Below, piece after piece: positions 32,308-44,636 of a stretch of DNA of 64,000 bases. The position numbers and the translations under genes were made by a program. Location of the stretch: contig OX422210.1 in the NCBI GenBank assembly GCA_949130495.1, positions 502,363,760 through 502,427,759 of the forward strand, given 5' to 3'. Source of the DNA: Sambucus nigra (taxonomy: Eukaryota; Streptophyta; Magnoliopsida; Dipsacales; Adoxaceae). Positions within the stretch are counted from its first letter, which is position 1. Every line of letters begins with the position of its first letter. The notes under the pieces are model-generated. The model searched no databases. It was not told the origin of the DNA and saw only the letters and a list, made by a program, of their open reading frames with translations.

Positions 32308-33880
32308 GAAAGGACAAATTTTCAATTAAGTCAATTTGTAGTATTGGCTTAATTTTGGACAAAAGGATTTGATTCATAGGATAGAGTGTCATGTGTATCC
32401 ATCCAAGCCTATGAAGAGTTTGTTGAAGACGTAGCGGCCAAGTTTAAAAGCTTCATCTTTGTCAAGTTTCTAGTGCCTCGTTTCTACGCCATCAAGTTAA
32501 GGATTCCGTAGTCTCCAAAAGGTATGAATGCACTTTTATATATGTAGGAGACTTAGAATATTTTTATGGGTGTTATTTTGTCTAAAAATGCCTTTTATTT
32601 TCTGAAATTATTTTAGAACTTTGGATAAAAGTTTTTGGAATTAAAATTGAAAAACTGGAATTTCTGAATTTTCGTTCGAAATGTCGTTCGAACGAGATTG
32701 TCATTCGAATGAGACTTTGAACGAATTTACCAACGAGATTACCAAATTGATCCCTATTTTATCGTTCGGAGTTACTCTCTAACGAACTCGTTCGAACGAG
32801 TTTTTCCAACGAGATGTTGGCCTATTTTCTCCTAGGAATTTCCTTCGAACGACAATGCGTGGGAAAATTTTATTTTGGCAGTTTTTAGTAACCACCCACT
32901 AACCCACTTATTTTTACCTTTTTTTAACCATTCCGTGGGAACATTTTTCAGCAGAACTTTTGGGAGTTTTTCACCTACTTTGAAAGCATATCTTTCTATA
33001 CCAAAAAGTTCCCTTTTTGTGTTTTGATGTCTAAATGATTTAATTTCATAAAAACACATACACACCCATATGTTTTAGTTTTAATTCCAAGTTCTTCATA
33101 TATATATATATCTTTGTTTGGAGTGTTTGGAACCATTGGTTCATCTCTACCATAAAAAGGAGAAGTTTGGGTTTTATTCTCTACCTACAAAGGAGAGTAA
33201 TTGTTTGTTGCGGTGTTCCCACTCAAAAAAAGATTTCGCATGAGGGTGACGTTGAGCAAGAGCCCCATCGGTGGATTTCGAGATCTTGGAGGAGTTCATG
33301 TTATGTACTAGGCAAAGGTGTTTACAAAAAGGAGCGTCAAGGCTTGGACGGAGTCAAGTTGTTGGTGTAAGTCTATTGTCCTGTAATTGTAATTCCATAC
33401 ATAGTGGATTTGTAGGCTAGGGTCATTCGAGGTTTTTCCCATTTGGATTTTTCTCGTACCTCGGTATGTAGTGTGATTGGTTTGTCTGTATCTTGCAAAA
33501 ATCACTTAGATCGCATGCTTAGGATAATTCAAGATAAAATTTGTTTAAATCACACATTTGTTTAATTTGGTGTTAATTTAAGGTTGGATAATTTGGCTAA
33601 TTTTAATTTAATTTAATTCAAGTTGAGACATTGAATTCAACTAAATATATGCTTAAGTTTGTATGGCATAAATTTAACTTGAATTGGAATTAAAATTTTG
33701 TTTAAGTAAAATTCCAAATATTTGTTTATTTTATTTTAATTTTAATTTTGAAAAAAATTAAAATTTGGTTAATTTTAAAAGAAGTTTAAAATTTTAAATT
33801 TTGCCCTTATGAACCATCATCTAAGTTTAAAAGCAAATTAAAATTAAAATTTGGGACCATCACCCATTTTCAAATTGGTA
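32308..33880 (+). repeat. TR-GAG-1 LTR D
   Basis: Begins AAAGGACAAATTTTC (TG lost) directly after the gypsy-1 flank and ends CCCATTTTCA before TGGTATCAGAG at about 33884. It follows LTR A in being flanked by gypsy-1 on its left. Palindrome cluster at about 32670-32860. Confidence 0.85.
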
Positions 33881-33883
33881 TCA

Positions 33884-34500
33884 GAGTAGGAGCACTAATT
33901 TATTGCGTTAAGGTCCTACGTTTTGCTTAAAAATGGAATTTTTCCCATTTTTAAAATTTTTTGTTTTCGATAGTTCGAATTATGCATATTGGAAGGCGCG
34001 TATGAAATCGACACTAAAGTCTATAGATGGGAGGTTTGATTGTCTATCGTTAATGAGTGGTCTACACCTACATGTTTAGTTAAAAATGAACGTGTCCCAA
34101 AACCTGTAGATAGATGCAGTGAGAATGAATTTAAACAAGCCAACTTTAACTCCCGAGGCTTGAATGCTTTGTTTAGTGCAGTCACACCGGATGAATTCCG
34201 ACGTATCATGACTTGTGAAACCGTTAAAGAAGCTTCGGATATATTATAACTCACTCACGAGGGATCTAGTGTCGGCACGGCTTCGAAACTCCAAAACCTC
34301 ACCACTCAATTTGAAACCATTTGGATGTTGAAAAGTGAAACCTTTGATGAATTTTATGCTAGTCTTTCTGATATTGTAAACTCAATTTTAATTTGGGAGA
34401 AAAGATACCCGATGACCGAGTTTTAAAGAAAATTTTAAGGTCCTTACCCGATAGATTTATCCCCAAAGTGACTGTATTAAATTATTTACCCACCTTGCAC
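33884..34500 (+). pseudogene. TR-GAG-1 third internal region, truncated gag
   Basis: Primer binding site followed by the UBN2-type gag start (KPVDRCSENEFKQANFNSRG at about 34100-34160) with frameshifts. It is cut off at about 34500, in the middle of gag (after DRFIPKVTVLN), where gypsy-2 LTR sequence begins. Confidence 0.8.
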
Positions 34501-35104
34501 TCTAAGTAATGTTTTAATTACTTTTTTCCCATAACCTTATTTCATAATTCCTTTTTCATGCCAAAACCTATTTACTTACTTCCTTTAATTACAAATCAAA
34601 ACAGTTATATAATTTATTTACAAATGAAAACCACTACTTTACAAATTCACCAAACTAATTCCATAAATCGTCAAAGAATTTGTATAATTCTAATAACATC
34701 CATATCTTCAATTATTTACATATTAACCCCAAATTAAAATTTAAAATTTATTTTAATTATTTAAAACTATTTATAAAATTTAATTTCCTCTTAAATCCTT
34801 TATGAAATCCCCCAATTTTCCATAATTAGTTATTAAATAAAAATCACAAAATTATTGGGTATGACAATCTTCCCCCTAACAAAAAGAATTTCAACCTCAA
34901 AATTCACAATTAATCTCTAATCTATCTGAGTCAAACTAATAAATCTCATATAACTGAGTCAAAAACCAACTCCTCATATTAAATGAATCAAAAACTAACT
35001 CCTTTTATAAATGAGTAAAAAATATCTCCTCATATAAAATGTATCAAAATAATCACCTCGTGTAAATGAGCCAAAATAATCCTCTCATATAAATGAGTCA
35101 AAAT

Positions 35105-35322
35105 ATGGGGTACTTTTGCACCCTCGAATCCTCGCATTCTCAAGTGGACTCCTCCTCATTGTGGTAGTTCCACTACACATGCACTAAAAGTATCTCTTTG
35201 GAACATAACTTTTGGATTCACCAATCCATAGTACTCACTGACTGCTCAGTATATGATTCATTCTGGTCTAATTCAATCTCACCCAAATTAATGTGCTGAT
35301 ATGCAATCCTAGGGTATAAAAA
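35105..35322 (-). pseudogene. Gypsy-2 chromodomain-like C-terminal tail
   Basis: Reading the minus strand with one in-frame stop: HINLGEIELDQNESYTEQSV, then WNYHNEEESTWECED and KYPIF. These match the linker and the W-x-N/H...EE-x-TWE-x-E-x-x-x...YP-x-F pattern at the end of chromovirus pol. Confidence 0.75.
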
Positions 35323-36496
35323 TGTAAGGACAAATTTCCAAACAATGTATGTATTAGCATTGTTGTAGACAAAAACCAATTTGAGTCATAGATAGATTTT
35401 TACTTATCACGATTCCCACATAGTCTATGATGCTGTTTTGAAGACGTAGAGGCCAAGCTTCAAAGATCGATCATGTCGTGTTTATTGGCGCACGTTTCAC
35501 GTCCTCATATCATATTACATTCCAGGATACTCTTAGGTATGAACGCATAATGTTTATGGGACTCAGTAAATATATTTTAAGGATGTTATTTTATTCAAAA
35601 ATGATTTAAAATATTTTAACTTCGCTTATTCTGAAATAAATTCGTTTTAGAGTCGTATAGATCTTTTCCTTCAGTTTAGAAAGACCAATGACTATCGTTT
35701 AAACGACATCGGTAGGTCATTCTAACGACATGCTTATCTCGTTCAAAGGATATTAGTAAGTTTGTTCTAATGACGGTGATATCATTAAAATGACTTATCA
35801 ACTTAATGCTTTTTATTTAATGCAAATTTTCCTGAAATTTCAAGGTGTGTAGAACCAAAATTACAGAAAATAACCCTTTAATTTTTCGAAACATGTTTAC
35901 AAAGGTTTCCAAAGTTAAAAACATCCTTTGTGTTTACAATATCCGAGCTTTCATAGCCATTGTGTTTAGAGATTTTGTGTTTGCACCATCTGGAGTTTGT
36001 TCATCTCTGTTGAACAATTGTTTCATCGAGTTTTACTGTAAAAGAGCAGTGGACTCTGTGTTTTGAATCATAGACGGTTGCCATAGCTATATTAGTGGAT
36101 ACCGAGACATACTTGGACTCGCGTGTTGTGCACTGGCATAGGTGGACTCCTATGTTGCACTGTGGAGGAGCGGTTAAAGCATAGAAGAGCCTCAAGGTTT
36201 ATGGGTTATCGAGTCATTGAGTAAGTCTACTGTTTGTACTTTGTAAAATCGCATCATAGTGATTGTCTAGCTTAGGTCGCCCAAGGATTTTTCCCTTAGT
36301 GGTTTGCTCGTACATTGGAATGTTTTATGGACTTTACTTTATTTTACTTGCTTAATCACCGTAGATGCATGTTTATGATTAATAAGATAAAATTGGGTTA
36401 TGTAAAATTGGTTCATAAAATTTATGCATATTAAAATTGAAGAAGTTTTTGAGAAAATTGCTTTCACCTAAAGCACACATAAATAGGGCACCTACA
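35323..36496 (+). repeat. TR-GAG-2 5' LTR
   Basis: TGTAAGGACAAATTTCC to GGGCACCTACA, followed by a primer binding site with one change (TAGTATCAGAG at 36500-36510). Contains a cluster of CGTT-x-AACGA half sites at about 35690-35800, more degenerate than in TR-GAG-1. Confidence 0.88.
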
Positions 36497-36589
36497 AATT
36501 AGTATCAGAGATAGAAACTTTATTTTATTGTGTGTGTGAATCCGTGTGCTTGTAGATATGAATTTTAGAAATTTTAATTCTTTTAGAAC

Positions 36590-39500
36590 TCCTATTTTTA
36601 TGGCACAAATTATAACTATTGGAAAATGTGAATGAAAAGTGCTCTTAAGGCCATAGATGATCGTGTTTGGTTAGTGGTACAAAAAGGGTCACCACTGGTC
36701 ACAAGAGATGGAGAGGCCACTAGTTTAAAACATGTTGAGTCATGGACTGACGCCGAGCATAGACTTGATTTTTATAATTCTAAAGGATTAAATGTTATTT
36801 ATGTAAGGACATTTTTTATCCATTATCAATTTGTTATGTCGTACGCCATTACACCGTTGAAGAAATTCAGAGATTCATACAGTCATCAACGGATCCAAAT
36901 ATCAAAAGAAGAAGAGGAATCAAAGTCTGACAGGCCGGACCGGTCCGCCCTGGAAAAAGAACCGATCTGCCTCAGACCCGGACCGGTCCGACTGCTGAAA
37001 ATCCAGTACACCCCGGACCGCAAGCGAACCGAAGAAGCTAAAAATAAAAAGAACCGGTCCGCCTACCCGGACCGATCTGCCTCAGAACCAATTAACATAT
37101 TGGCATATATGTTTATCTCATTTCAAACTCGATACGTCACTTGGTATTTTGCTTTTTCTCATGTGTGTAGGTACTACATGGATTAACATTGGATTGCACA
37201 CCCTGATGAGAAAAGTGTTGAGATTCCTGAAGATTCGAAGAGCAAACGTTGAAAGTCTTATTCAATTGTATCTTTCCAATTTTGGGTTCATGGAAGGGTA
37301 GATTTGTATAGGCATTTTTAGTTGGTTGATAATTCAGATGTTTGTTTTTATGTATGTACCGGCATAGACATAGGGGGATATTTGTAAGGACATTTTTTGT
37401 CCATTATCAATTTGTTATGTCGTACGCCGTTACACCGTTGAAGAAATTCAAAGATTCATACAGTCATCAACGGATCCGAATATCATAAGAAGAAGAGGAA
37501 TCAAAGTCTGACAGGCCGGATCGGTCCGCCCTTGAAAAATAATCGATCCGCCTGCGAACCGGTCCGCCTCAGACCCGGACCAGTCTGCCTGCTGAAAAGC
37601 CAGTACACCCCAGACCGCAAGCGAATCGAAGAAGCCAAAAATAAAAAGAACCGGTCCGCCTACCCGGACCGATCCACCTCAGACCCAGATCGATCCGCCT
37701 GGGATAATCTTCAGCAGATCGTAGTCAGATTTTCTAGGCTAAACGTTTACTTCATAAACCCACTACGGGAAGTGATTTTCTAAGACTTCCATACACGATT
37801 TTCAGAGTACAAAAACTCTAAGTCTTCACCTATTGAGTACCAAGACTCTAGGTTTTTGATTCACACAAATTTCCAAACACTTGTGAATCACTTTGTAACC
37901 CAGGAACGCACTTTTGCTGTTCATACCATTGTGGAGAAGACCGTTCTTCTTCTTCATTGCAGCCCTACTGGAAAGGGATAACTCGAGCCGCCGACTACAG
38001 AATCCGACACCTGAGGGTAATTCTTAGTCACTTGTATTTTCATTGTAATCCAAAATTGTACAGTTACAATATTATAATGAAAACATATGGTTTTGCCCCT
38101 TTGGGGGATTTTTCCTCAATTATGTGTGTTTGATTAATCTTCATGATCTACTTCTTGATTAAATCACACCTAGTTGCATGTTTAGGGTTTGTTTGAGTTA
38201 AAAGGTATGCAAGTGCATACTCTCTCAATTTCCCTGTCTGTCACGCCAGAAGAGTATAATCGTATTATGATGTGCGAGACGTCGAAAGAGGCTTGGGATG
38301 TTATTGCACTCACTCACGAGAGAACTAGCATGGTTAGGGCATCTAAACTTCAAAACCTCACTACCTAGTTTGAGACGATTGAAATGTTAGAGAGTGAGAG
38401 ATTTGATGAGTTTTACACTATATTATCCCATATTGTCAACTCGTCGTTTAACTTGTGAGAGAAAATACCCAATAACCGAGTTATAAAGAAAATTTTATGG
38501 TCGTTACCTAGTAGATTTGATCAAAAAGTGACCGTCTTAAACTCTTTGGTTATGCTTGAATAAACGAAACTGGAAGAGATTATAGGTAATTTACAAACCT
38601 ATGAGCTTGACATGTTTACCTCAAAGCATGTGCCAAAGAAAGAAAAGGGAATTTCTTTGAAATATCGAAAGGAGGTGACTAAACTTTCGAATGATAATTC
38701 TGGCACCGAATTTGACGATGTAGCCTTGTTGGAAAAGAAGTTCAAAAAGTGTTTATCGAAAGATGCCAAAAGACTTAAGAAATTCAAGAACAACAAGGGT
38801 GATCACGTCCCTAAGAATATAAGTGAGAATGATAAGAGGGATGAGTCTGATAAGTGTTTTGGTTATAAAGGTTATGGCCATAAGGTAGCGGAGTGCCCCA
38901 CTAGACTTAAGAAGGAGGGAAAGAAATCGATTGCATATAATTCCACCTTAAGTGAGAGTGAACCGAAAGAACGAGGAGATTCCCCCATTGAGCGCAACTT
39001 TGTCGTGTTTATGGCATGTTATGTGAGCAACAGTAATAAATATTCTCATGAAGATACTCATGTGAATGACACTTATGAGGCCATTTTGTGTGAATCCCAA
39101 GTGAGGGAAGGTGAATCTAGTGAGGAAGAAGATATAGATGTGAGCGAGTTGCAAGTTGCCTTCAATAATTTGTATGAGGAAATGGTGAAGGTGAAGAAGC
39201 CTAACTTCAAATTGCAAGCTAGGTTGAAGGAATGTCCCGTAGAAAATAACAATGCATTGATTGAGGATCTTAGGGAATAGGAGAAGACTCTTCGGGAGAA
39301 ACTAAAATATATTGAGGGTGAGAGAGATAGTCTTCGTGGTTTGATGGAGTATTTGAAGAAAGAGATTCTAGAGTTTGAGGAGTCTAAACATTTGCTTGAG
39401 TCTATGATTAGTGAAAATCAAGGATGATTGGTGTGGTATAGACTTCGATGGACGTATTGCTCCCATTCCCAAAGATAATACCAATCGTGTGAGTGATCAA

Positions 39501-39720
39501 CCTAGTAATGTTAGTAAAGGTCCTCATTTAGGTAACATTCCCTACCATGTTTTCTCTTGCACTCATTGCGGTAGGAAGGGTCACCTTAGGCATTATTGTT
39601 ATTACCTTAAAAATGCTCCTAGGAAGTTTATGAATAAAGTCGTTTCGTTTCCCAAAACCCCCATGTGTTGTTACACACCTACTTGGATTAGGAAATCAGA
39701 CTTAGTGGCTTTAGGAATTT
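36590..39720 (+). pseudogene. TR-GAG-2 gag, interrupted by a nested insertion
   Basis: The UBN2-type N-terminus starts at about 36600 (MKSALKAIDDRVWLVVQKGS) and stops after GLNVIY at about 36805, where a nested LTR fragment begins. It resumes at about 38243 (VTPEEYNRIMMCETSKEAWD). An open frame 38612-39280 covers the acidic/Lys-rich middle and a zinc knuckle in which the second cysteine is replaced by tyrosine (CFGYKGYGHKVAEC, 38855-38895). The second knuckle CTHCGRKGHLRHYC is intact at 39558-39599. The architecture is that of TR-GAG-1 gag. Confidence 0.85.
36806..38240 (+). mobile_element. Nested rearranged LTR element inside TR-GAG-2 gag
   Basis: Two direct copies of an LTR start (TGTAAGGACATTTTTT) lie at about 36803 and 37385. 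The first copy runs only to about 37090, then about 290 bp of other sequence ending in a purine tract (CATAGGGGGATATT) leads into the second, full-length LTR of about 850 bp (to about 38240). So a 5' LTR remnant, a 3' internal end and a 3' LTR are left, with the body deleted. Both copies carry clusters of the palindrome CCGGACCGGTCCG (36930-37085 and 37510-37700). A target duplication is not evident. Confidence 0.75.
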
Positions 39721-42045
39721 AAATTCATGACTCTCGTTTGGTTGCACAAGATACTTCTCATGATATTTCTTATGGATGACTGTGTTAGCCATGGTTGTCA
39801 TATGCTAATTATTGTTTCATGATATATATCTTACTAATGTTATGACATGTTTATCTCCGTGTATTATATTTTTATTTTATTGGGTCTTATGAGAAAAATA
39901 CAAAAAGATTTTGTTTTGATAAAAACATTTTGAAAACACAAAATGATATTTGATGTCATATGTTTTTGAAAAATACAAAAAAAAAATTATCTTTTGAGTC
40001 AATTTTTTTTTGAAAAACACAAAAAGATTTTTGGTTTATTTGTGTGTCATGAGTTTACATGTTTAATATGGCATATTGGTGTGCTTGGACCCCCATCCTT
40101 TCATTATCCAAGTGGCTAGGACATTTGGTCATAATTGAAAATGCTTAGAATGATCTTAACCATTGATTAATGGGGTTGTTTCGGAGTTGATTTGCATTTG
40201 GATTCAACTTTGTATGTATGCCATTGCACACACATGCATGAGCTTACATGCATGTTTGACTTCTCATGCATATTTGAGTTTGGTGAAACATTATCCTCTC
40301 AATTTTGTCATTTATGCGTAATTAAACTTAAGAGGAAGTGTGCATGTAAGAACCGTTGCCCGTGAGGATAGATATTGCTTAAATTGAAAAAATGATGAGT
40401 GTGAACGGGAAAGGCTTGCGAGAGTATAATAAACTCATCATGAAAGCCACCGTTTAAAAGAGTCCAAGAAAAAATTAAGGCCAGAAAAAGAAACTTATGC
40501 CAAAAAGGGTCCAATAGGATTTCTCTAAGGTGAGAAAATAAAAACCTCAAAAGAATTAGAAATATGAATATATGAGGGTGTTTGGATGAAAAAATACAAC
40601 AGGTTGCATCACGAATCCTAATGTTGAAAAATCGTGTCATGACGCTATTGTTTGTAGAATTGTCAAAATTTTGGATTTGTGTGCATGTTGTCTGTTTAGT
40701 TCATTAAGTGCAATATATTAATTGTCACATATGGCTAAACTTAGTTTGATGGCATTTAGCTATAAATTAGAGCTTCTTGATCGTTTCAATGTGTATAAGT
40801 TGTGATTCATTTGTTGTAGTTCACGCCCATTCATTCCGTATCAATGTTTAGGCACATTGATACTATGTTAACATGTAACTCATATTTTCTGTTTTGAGTC
40901 TATTTTTCTATTGTTTCGTATTTTTAGTTGCTGTTTTGAGAAAAAAAAATTACTGGGCGAATCCTGAACATTTTTAGAACTATAATATGAAGATTTTAAA
41001 GTCGTTCAAATAACTTCTAGATGTCGTTCAAACAACATATCCATGTTGTTCGAAGACTAGATCTATGGAGCCTAGAAATGAGGTATTAAAGGTGTCAGGT
41101 ATTGTCGTTATATGGGTCGCGAGATAGGTCGTTTCTTAAATGCTTTGCGCAACATCATTATGGTTTACAACGTTTCTTGACTGGTTCATTCGAGATGTGA
41201 ATATTTTTCAAATGACATGGCATAGTCGTTCCAATAAACCAGTGAGGATTTTAGCTATTCCTTGTGTTTTTTGTACCTGCTTCATATATATGCTGATATT
41301 ACACTGTTTTGGCACATCTAGGTTATTTTTTACAGTTTAAATGCAAACGATATTAATTATTCATGACTGATTCTTACACTGCATTGATTGTTTAGTCACA
41401 TCATTCCTGATATTGCTTAGTCATATTTTGTGACTTTTTGCTAGCTACGATTTGGTATCTTCTTCTTATTATTAGATGGTTACTCATGCTTATCTAGATA
41501 TGCTTCATATGATAATTTCATTATAGTTATGAGGATTATATATTTATTTTTCTCACTAGTTGTCTATTTGAGACAAAAAAGGGAGAGATAATATGTGATG
41601 TTGGGGAGGTTTTTTTGATGAGCACATATGTTTTTACATGCTTATATATTGATATCATGATTTGATCGTATTTTTGACATATTGTTATCATTGATTTGAG
41701 TTATATTGAATGATGTGTATACAAATTGGTATCTTATGTTTTGCTCACATGTTTAACAAATGGTGTGTTTTACAAATTGGTATTAAAGGTTTTATATCAT
41801 TTGTACCTCCATACCCCACATGGTATTTGTTTGTTTCGTGTGCGTAGTGATTATTTGGAGATTGGAGATTTTGTGACTACATCACATTGAGACATTTCAT
41901 GCTGCCGGCCCGACATTTCTTTACTAGATTGGGTCTTGTATTTTTTTTAAGTTTATGGGATGGAATTTAGGTCTTTCGGCTTGATAGCCTGGCTTAGGCA
42001 TTTCACTATTTTAGTTTTGTCACGGAATAGCCAAAGGGGGAAATT
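39721..42045 (+). other. TR-GAG-2 3' internal region, noncoding
   Basis: No pol motif. Contains the block shared with the other gag-only families (about 40225-40480, including TGCATGTAAGAACCGTTGCC), a set of palindrome half-sites at 40990-41240 resembling the LTR motif, and the polypurine tract AAAGGGGGAAATTT at 42033-42045. Confidence 0.7.
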
Positions 42046-43234
42046 TGTAAGGATAAATTTCCAAATAGTGTCAATTTGTATGTATTGGCATTATCTTGGA
42101 AAAAAAACCAATTTGAGTCATAGATAGATTTTTACTTGTCACGATTACCACAATATCTATGACGTAATTTTGAATACGTAGCGGCCAAGCTTCAAAGATG
42201 GATCATGTCGTGTTTATTGGTGCAGCTTTCACGTCTTCATATCATATTACATTACGAAATACTCTCAGGTATGAACGCATAATGTTAATGGGACTCGGTA
42301 AATATATTTTAAGGATGTTATTTTATTCAAAAATGATTTTAAAATGTTTTTACTTCATTTATTCAGAGATAAACATATTTTAGAGACATATAGATCTTTC
42401 CCTTGAGTTTACAAGGATCAAACGACATTGAGTGTCATTCAAACAATATTAGCAGGTTGGTCTAATGACATGCTTATCTCGTTGAAACGAGATTTGTAAG
42501 TTCATTTTAACGACATGGTGATGTCTTACAAATGACTTGTCAACTTAATGTTTCCTATTTAAGGAGAATTTTGTTAATAATTTTGAGGTGTGCGAACCAA
42601 AATTAAAGAACCCTTTCATTTTTCTTCACTTGTTTACAAAGTTTTCCAAAGTCAAAAACATCCTCTGTGTTTACAAGATCCAAGATTTCATAACCATTGT
42701 GTTTAGAGATCTTGTGTTTGCACCATCTGGAGTTTGTTCATCTCTGTTGAACAATTGTTTTGTCGAGTTTTGCGGTGAAAAAGCCATAGACTCCGTGTTC
42801 TAAATCGTAGACGGTTTCCATAGCTGTAACAGTGGATATCGATACATGCGTGGACTCATATGTTGTGGACCTAGAATAGGTGGACTCCTACGTTGCACTA
42901 TGAAGGAGAGGTTGAAGCATAGAAGAGCGTCAAGGCTTGTGAGTGATCGAGTTATTGAGTAAGTCTAATGTCTATACTTTATAAAATTTTATCATAGTGA
43001 TTGCCTGGATTAGGTCATTCGATTTTTTTTCCTTAGTGGTTTCCTCATACATCGGTGTGTTTTATAAACTTTACTTTATTTGAATTGCTTAATCACACTA
43101 GGTGAATGTTTAGGAATAACAAGATAAAAATTGGGGTAAGTAAAATTGGTTCACAAAATTGGTGCATACTAAAATTGAAAAAGTTTTTGAGAAAATTATT
43201 TTCACCTAAAGCACACATAAAAAGGGCACCTACG
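42046..43234 (+). repeat. TR-GAG-2 3' LTR
   Basis: TGTAAGGATAAATTTCC to GGGCACCTACG (terminal CA changed to CG), about 1189 bp, directly followed by the AAAAA target duplication. Collinear with 35323-36496 with many substitutions, so the insertion is old. Confidence 0.88.
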
Positions 43235-44620
43235 AAAAACGGTGTAGTAGGAAAATGTTAAACATCTTGTGTACCCTATATAGGTGGTCCGAAAGTTCCA
43301 GATGATACACCACCTTCCCCACCTTCTCCATAACAATAAATAGTCCAATGTAACAGGGAATAATTTTCCTTTCTTTCTGAACCTCATCACCCCCTTAATA
43401 GGGGAAGTCAGTAGTAAGATTTGCACTCCCACATGATTTTTTATTGGTTTCATATTTTTATTAGTATTACTTTTTTGTTTGTCTGGAGAGACATTTATCC
43501 ACTATTTGGTTAACTACATCATTTCAATAGTCTCTTGGACAAACTTCGTTCCCAACAGTTTACCCTATCCTAGGTCTAACCAACACATCGGTGATCGACA
43601 CGGTCTCCCATAAAGTGCCTTATAAGGGCTATGGAAATGGACTCATGATAACTATTATTATATGCAAACTCCACCAATGGAAAGCGTATACCCTAACTAC
43701 CCTTTAAGTCCATTACACATGCCAGTAATATATCCTCTAAAATCGAATTGACCCTCTCGGTCTGGACATCCATCTACAGATGGTATATCGTGCTAAGGTC
43801 CAATTTAGTCCCCATAATCTGCCAAAAATTCTCTGAAAAATATTCCATAAGTATGGTACCTGGATCCAAAACTATCGATAATGGGACCTCATGCAAATGA
43901 ATAATCTCGACAACATAAAAATGTGAAAGTTACTCGGTAAAGTAATCGGTATGTACGACTAAAAAGTCTGCCACCTTTGCGAAGAGGTCAAAAATCACCC
44001 AAATAGAATCATGTTGTCGAGGCATCAAAGGTAGACTCGTGATGAAATCCATCAAGGTATCAAATCCTTGATGAAATCCATTGAGATAATATTACACTTC
44101 CACTTGGGAATGGGTAGAGAATGAAGCATATCGACCTGCTTTTGATGGTCCACCTTCACTATCTGACAAGTATAGGATATCGATACAAACTAAGACACAT
44201 CCTTATTCATATTATCCCACTAATACTTTCACTCCATATCTTGGTACATTTTATGGCTAATTTTAGCTCTTCGTCCAAGGGTACCACCTGCCTACCCGTA
44301 TGACGTAGTCTACCATCGGACTACACAAAAAATAAAAGTACACAGATAATGAGAAGCTCCATCACCTTCCTTTACACATATCATCCTGTGATTTCCCCTA
44401 ATCACACATATCATAATCTACAGACTCTTGTGATCGGTGAAGAGTCTAAACTTCTCAACCAAGAGATAATGCCTCTATGTATGCAACATAATTACAATGG
44501 ATGTCAAGTCTAAGTCATAAGTCATGTAATGAAACTCATGTGGATTTAACTTCTGAGTGGCGTAAGAAATAGGCCTACCCTCCTACACTAATACCCCACC
44601 TAATCCCTGTAGAGAAGCAC
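43235..44620 (-). pseudogene. Gypsy-2 integrase and RNase H remnants
   Basis: Minus strand from right to left: RNase H at about 44620-44400 (LQGLGGVLV, RPISYA, LVEKFRLFTDHKSL); zinc region and start of integrase at about 44250-44060 (CNIISMDFI-type reading); integrase core at about 44055-43500 (MPRQHDSIWVIFD, MDVQTERVN, FAYNNSYHESI); C-terminal module at 43453-43240 (KGVMRFRKKGKLFP, then VHKMFNIFLLHR up to the TR-GAG-2 junction). Many stops and frame changes. Confidence 0.8.
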
Positions 44621-44636
44621 AGATGTAGACTAAAAA

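Larger units (their letters stand above)
35323..43234 (+). mobile_element. TR-GAG-2, gag-only LTR retrotransposon
   Basis: Flanked by the 5-bp target duplication AAAAA at 35318-35322 and 43235-43239. Both LTRs (about 1174 and 1189 bp) are complete, the gag gene is the only coding content, and a primer binding site and polypurine tract are in place. It is inserted antisense to gypsy-2, between the integrase module and its tail. Length without the nested insertion (about 36806-38240) is about 6.5 kb. It is related to TR-GAG-1 in gag but clearly a distinct family. Confidence 0.9.
34501..44620 (-). mobile_element. Gypsy-2, Ty3/gypsy element split by TR-GAG-2
   Basis: Minus-strand element in two blocks. 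34501-34866 is an LTR end (minus-strand start TGTCATACCCAAT), with a polypurine tract at about 34867-34881. 34882-35322 is the region after integrase including a chromodomain-like tail. 43235-44620 continues with the integrase C-terminal module, integrase core, zinc-binding HHCC region and RNase H. The gap is exactly filled by TR-GAG-2 with a 5-bp duplication. The element is truncated at about 44620 and decayed by stops. Confidence 0.82.

Noticed and set aside
36632..37186. A 184-codon frame that looks like a charged, Arg/Pro-rich protein
   Set aside because: It starts in TR-GAG-2 gag and runs into the nested LTR with its CCGGACCGGTCCG repeats; an accidental fusion.
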